Source: Glandiceps talaboti (lineage: Eukaryota > Hemichordata > Enteropneusta > Spengelidae). Taken from it: a stretch of 44,000 nucleotides of DNA. Location of the stretch: contig NC_135570.1 of NCBI RefSeq assembly GCF_964340395.1, positions 2,816,001 to 2,860,000 of the forward strand, read 5' to 3'. Position 1 is the stretch's first letter. Every line of letters starts with the position of its first letter. Below are positions 41,001 to 44,000 of this stretch, in pieces. The notes beneath the pieces were generated by a model that was not told where the DNA came from, did no database searches, and worked only from the letters and a program-made list of their open reading frames with translations. A program made the position numbers and the translations under genes.

Positions 41001-44000
41001 ACTTTCTGAAATTGGTAGCCCATTTTGACTATGAAAGAAAAAAAGTTAATTTCAAGCCCTGGAATATACACCCAAAAGACTGGATTCTATGCTAAATGGG
41101 ACTACATGTATTTTGTTATGTGGAAGTTGATAAAATGACATTACAGAATCACAAATTATATCATGTCAGTACACGGGTTACAAGCTGAAGTTAATCAGCA
41201 CTTGAAATTAGGAATGAATCATGTTACTAGTTTGGCAGAATGTTTATCTTATCATGGCACATCACATCCCACCATACCGGTATCATATCATGGCACATCA
41301 TATCACACCATACTGGTATCATATCATGGCACATCATATCACATCCTTACATGCAACTACAAATGTAGCTTATACCATCCCTTTCATGTTACTGTTCACT
41401 GGCTGTTTGATACAACCATGCAGAACCCAGGAAGAAAATGCACATGTAACAGTTAAAACATAGCAAGATTGTATGAACACAGTTTCTTGTGATATCGATA
41501 TTTTGTCTAAAACAGTAAGAGAAATGAACTACATGTACATGTAATGCGCCACCATACATGTACATATCAAATGCAGATATCAAAATATCGGCATCCACAT
41601 GTCTGCGTGTAGTAGCAGTAAGTTTTATTATTTTTATTTTATTTAGACAAAATGTAGCAAGAAATTGCAATCTTGGTCTTAACATGTAGAATGTGAAGCT
41701 TCTTGTTTATTTGTGTGTGGTTGTATCAAACCGAGCCAGTGAACGGTGACATGAAGCGGGCAGTAACACAATCTCAGTGAACACCTGCAGTGAATGTTGA
41801 CTTACCTTTGAGCTGGCGGAGTACATTGGCTAGATAGTCATTGAGGACATTATCTGTCGTGACTAGCATCGTTAAACCATACTTCTGTGCTCTTTGAAAG
41901 GTTTCTGGTGGATAAATTCCTCTTTGATATAGAATACTGTTTATACCAAAGTCTGTGGATAAATGAAAAAAATCACTATGAATCAGGAATGTTAGGTGAA
42001 ACTTAATCATCTTTACGGCATGGGTATAGGTTTTGCACACCAAGGTTGTACGGTGGAAAGGCTCAACTTTAGGAGTAAGCAGTACTACTGAGGTCCGCAA
42101 AACTAATATCCAGGCCATAAAGGTTTTATCATATACCCCATGTAGTGGCACAGAAACATCATTTGAATCACATAATCACATAAATTGGCACTGAAATATT
42201 ATTTTATTTGCAGAAATGTCAAAATAGTGATGAAATGAACAAAGCCAAATCACTGAGGGAATGGATATTGATGTCGAGTGCACCACTTGCCATATTTGGA
42301 CAAAGTGTGCCGGGCCGTGATACGGAAAATTATTGCCCAGGTTCAATGCGCATGCTCTCCATTGAATTGCATTGGAATCAATACTGGGTATATAATAACA
42401 ATTATTACACCTCAATGTTCTCACACAAGCTGTCATTGTCCATAATCAAATTACAAATGTATGTGACCTTTAAATAGATTACATGTATTGCTCACACAGT
42501 GATATTGCTCATATGTGTGCAAAGACTACTGCCTGATGGACTTACTTCAACCAATGTGCACCAATACTGCATATCACAACAATGATATTTTCTAGTGTTA
42601 GCCACTCAAGATGATGACAAGGTTACTACAGTGAGACACTCTTACTTATTTCTTGCAGAAATATGAGTAAATTAATTACAAATGAGCCCTCCCTTCATCA
42701 AAGAATGTGCTATGCACTGCACTATAGAATAAACTCTAAATTGTCTTTATGCCAAGTAGTTTGTAAATGTCATAGAGTTTGTTCAACAATGAAAGATATG
42801 ACTCACATGATGTGTTTTCAACATACACTAGACTTGTCTAATCTTGTAACAAGACCTCGGATCTGTGCTCTGAAGGTTGCCAATTAGTCTAATTAGAGGT
42901 GATTACAGTACATACATTTATAATACAAAGAATTTGTTTCTTATCCCTTTACCACCATGATATTGACTCAGCATATCGATAGTAATATTGTATGAAAATG
43001 GTGTCAGGAGAGGCTAAGTTGCATCTCAAAATAAAAATTTTCATGCATGTGTGGTGCCCCATGTGATCGAAAATGACAGCAGCTTTTCCATGCCAGCATA
43101 GATCTTTTATCTAGTCATTTCTCCTCTACAGCTAAAATATCCTACGTCACTACATTTCATAATTTTAAAGCCCTAGTAATGGCTAATATTCACCGAAAGT
43201 GGCAACAATTTTTTGACTAATTCAGGGGCTAAATACCATACCGTGCCTATAGTACTACTGAATTTTGTTAATTCAGTTGCGCTAACAAAATGAGTAACCC
43301 CCCACATCTTGCCACGCTTGAGACATTTTTGTCATCTCCCTTTTCCACAGACACACAAGCGCGTACACACACACACTCTCTCTCCCTCAAGAAAGAGATA
43401 TTAAGGCAGAAACACATCTTCATGTCACCTGCCTCATAATTTTAAACATCATAGGTAAATGATTTATACACGTATTATTATTGTGAAGCCACTAGAAAGT
43501 TTGCAAACTTTTCATCTGGAAGGTATGCTCAAGTTCCATCATGGGTATATTAGTGTGTTTTATACTTTGAATGGTTGCAAGATATTTGAGTAATACCCCC
43601 TTCTATTCCTCAGTTTTGGAGGAACCATGGATATAAATACATAGCATGGATGACGTTAGCTAGAGCCTAGAGGTAGGAAGGACTCTTCTTACCTCCAACT
43701 TCTAAGGGCTCCATGCAAGACAGGGATAAATGTCAGAATGGAGTCCAGTACCACAGACACTTGCTTGCCGAGATATGTTTAAGAATACAATAAAATGTCG
43801 ATAATATTGACATATTTGGTTGATAATTTATGAAAGGGGTAAAATACCACGGTGTTTAGAGTCAAGTCAGTAATATAGACTCGTGCATGGCAGTGCATAA
43901 CATGTGACGATACAACCTGTTCTGTAACGCGTACAGTACACATTTCAGAAGTTTAGCACACTAAACATGATAACTTCATATATAAACTACTTACGAAAAA
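37910..44000 (-). CDS. MAD2L1: MAD2 spindle checkpoint protein (spliced; 5' end of exon 1 beyond window)
   Basis: MAD2 is the HORMA-domain protein that, at unattached kinetochores, switches from open to closed form on MAD1 and then binds and inhibits CDC20, delaying anaphase. Exons on the minus strand: end of exon 1 at 43995-44000, exon 2 at 41806-41952, exon 3 at 39449-39569, exon 4 at 38464-38567, exon 5 at 37910-38076. All junctions are GT/AG and phases agree. If exon 1 is like the plus-strand copy (76 bases), the coding length is 615 bases, 204 residues, against 205 in human MAD2L1. Motifs include FGINSILYQRGIYP, LERWQFDIECDK, VTFLPLLE, DLLIYTDKDADVPEKW and RSFTTTIHKV (safety belt). No frame damage was found. 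The 3'UTR is short or enters the TTAA-flanked element. Confidence 0.95.
38357..38438. mobile_element. 82-bp hairpin in MAD2 intron 4
   Basis: ATGACTGCAGGAGGGCATTG on one side pairs with CAATGCCCTCCTGTGGTCAT on the other, and the stem continues through CTACTACC/GGTAGTA. It is a short MITE-like palindrome. Confidence 0.65.
38464..38567 (-). CDS. MAD2L1: MAD2 exon 4
   Basis: One base completes Ser from exon 3, then KPRKVVEEEINKGIKAVIRQ, ITASVTFLPLLEGS plus one base. Acceptor CATTCCAG, donor GTAAGT. It matches human QKAIQDEIRSVIRQITATVT and FLPLLE (HORMA domain helix and strand). Confidence 0.95.
38825..39360 (+). mobile_element. 5'-truncated LINE, C-terminal end of reverse transcriptase ORF
   Basis: Plus-strand translation gives HRLLSLDLLPLSYRRELIDV, then KFVVNSLNDKYDVNIDNY. 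After a frameshift near 38978 it gives TTKVPYFKTENFRYSTLNRI, HSILNSLSFDL and a stop near 39168. The RLxSLxLLPLxYRRE motif is typical of the region after the reverse transcriptase domain in CR1/jockey-type LINEs. The piece ends in an AATAAATAACAAAATGAAAT tail near 39345, fitting 3'-primed insertion with 5' truncation. It lies antisense in MAD2 intron 3. Confidence 0.75.
39449..39569 (-). CDS. MAD2L1: MAD2 exon 3
   Basis: Two bases complete Glu, then WLLKKTIQKLVLVVTDLDTN, EVLERWQFDIECDKSVTED plus two bases. Acceptor TTTGCAG, donor GTAAGT. It matches human WLYKCSVQKLVVVISNIESG and EVLERWQFDIECDK. Confidence 0.96.
39570..39913. other. MAD2 intron 2, poly-G run
   Basis: A G run is at 39654-39665. 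Positions 39752-39800 resemble 4880-4930. No exon was seen. Confidence 0.45.
39914..40283. mobile_element. MITE of the CTGTTTGATACAACC family
   Basis: Left end ATACTGTGCAGTTTTTCTG, TTTGATACAACCACGCAGAA; right end TTCTGCATGATCATATCAAG, CAGAAAAGCTGCACAGTAT, the reverse complement with mismatches. The interior is itself palindromic (TAGTCTAAATGAAATAAACC versus GTTCATTTCACTTAGACAAA). Same family as 9610-10721 and 41385-41753. Confidence 0.8.
40382..40581. repeat. Tandem duplication, unit 102 bp
   Basis: TATCTTAGTCTATAGGC(A/G)AGC, ATTTCCCCT(A/G)CCAAGC and ATTTTGCTATAAATCTTTTG occur twice in the same order. Confidence 0.92.
40769..41061. mobile_element. 293-bp hAT-like MITE with GAATA TSD
   Basis: Ends CAGGGCTTGAAATTTAAC and GTTAATTTCAAGCCCTG are inverted repeats. 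GAATA lies directly before (40764-40768) and after (41062-41066). The sub-terminal text (GTAGTCCC..., GGTAGCCCA...GAAAGAAAAAAAGTT) matches the outer element at 21113-23476 (CGGTAGTCCC..., GGTAGCCCACTTGG), so this is a compact member of that family. Confidence 0.8.
41251..41347. repeat. 36-bp tandem repeat, 2.7 copies
   Basis: ATCATGGCACATCA(C/T)ATC starts at 41251, 41287 and 41323, with CACCATAC(C/T)GGTATCAT between. Confidence 0.92.
41385..41753. mobile_element. MITE of the CTGTTTGATACAACC family
   Basis: Left end CATGTTACTGTTCACTGGCT, GTTTGATACAACCATGCAG; right end GTTGTATCAAACCGAGCCAG, TGAACGGTGACATG. Inner AACATAGCAAGATTG versus ATGTAGCAAGAAATTGCAAT also relate. It lies in MAD2 intron 2, 53 bases from exon 2. 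Confidence 0.82.
41806..41952 (-). CDS. MAD2L1: MAD2 exon 2
   Basis: Two bases complete the codon begun in exon 1 (giving His where human has Ser), then FGINSILYQRGIYPPETFQR, AQKYGLTMLVTTDNVLNDYL, ANVLRQLK plus one base. Acceptor ATCCACAG, donor GTAAGT. It matches human FGINSILYQRGIYPSETF and KYGLTLLVTTD, the most conserved MAD2 block. Confidence 0.97.
41953..43151. other. MAD2 intron 1, unduplicated part
   Basis: No homology to the sequence after arm A was seen, so the inverted duplication stops at 43152. Open frames at 42208-42477 and 42663-42887 match nothing I know and have no splice context. Confidence 0.5.
43152..44000 (-). repeat. Inverted repeat arm B (MAD2 intron 1 and exon 1 end)
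   Basis: Reverse complement of 17992-19132, running to the window edge, with substitutions and indels (the 184-bp insertion and the longer CAA and GA tracts of arm A are absent). It reaches exon 1 at 43995, so the homology surely continues beyond the window. Confidence 0.92.
43995..44000 (-). CDS. MAD2L1: MAD2 exon 1, last six bases
   Basis: The reverse complement reads TTTTTC followed by the donor GTAAGT at 43989-43994, the same as the end of the plus-strand exon copy at 17992-17997. Confidence 0.85.

Noticed and set aside
42208-42887. Open frames in MAD2 intron 1 as extra exons
   Set aside because: No similarity to MAD2 or other proteins; MAD2 phases join exon 1 directly to exon 2.

Overview
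This is a 44-kb piece of an animal (metazoan) nuclear genome. It is AT-rich, has short exons separated by kilobase-scale introns with GT/AG borders, and is full of short inverted-repeat elements, microsatellites and decayed transposons. The repeat style, including a tRNA-derived SINE, hAT-like and TTAA-flanked elements and a large repeat opening with TAGCTCCGCTG, suggests a marine invertebrate such as a lophotrochozoan or non-vertebrate deuterostome. That placement is an impression and not a proof. No bacterial-style operon, CRISPR array, intact rRNA or intact tRNA was seen. Most long open frames here are microsatellite artefacts; the real coding sequence lies in exons mostly under 230 bases.

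Layout. (1) Positions 2560-13687, plus strand: the 3' half of a collagen prolyl 4-hydroxylase alpha subunit gene (P4HA family), encoding the catalytic domain, with a 3'UTR running to about 16.17 kb. Two of its exons are each present as adjacent homologous copies: A1/A2 at 6370-6423 and 6487-6546, and B1/B2 at 11288-11356 and 11486-11554. Together they could give four isoforms. (2) Positions 17829-17997, plus strand: a CCAAT-box promoter and the first coding exon of MAD2, with no further MAD2 exon following on this strand. (3) Positions 19607-30485, plus strand: a partial, intron-containing CDK11 (PITSLRE kinase) pseudogene with frameshifts in three exons and missing middle exons. Its introns hold a nested pair of 5-bp-TSD transposons and a large repeat with a 2.1-kb tandem duplication. 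(4) Positions 30.5-36.8 kb: gene-free, with SINEs and MITEs. (5) Positions 37910-44000, minus strand: an intact MAD2 (MAD2L1) gene, exons 2-5 plus the last six bases of exon 1 at the window edge.

The window end (43152-44000) is a diverged reverse complement of 17992-19132. MAD2 exon 1 and the start of intron 1 are therefore present twice, in inverted orientation about 24 kb apart, with the CDK11 pseudogene between. This is either a real inverted segmental duplication or two haplotypes joined head to head in the assembly. P4HA and MAD2 exons read cleanly, so the clustered frameshifts in CDK11 look like true decay and not poor sequence.

The genes do not form a pathway: P4HA acts in the ER on collagen, MAD2 acts in the spindle checkpoint, and the CDK11 copy is dead or non-coding. 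The most interesting points are the double exon-duplication in P4HA, the orphan MAD2 promoter and exon facing into the CDK11 pseudogene, and the nested 5-bp-TSD transposons.
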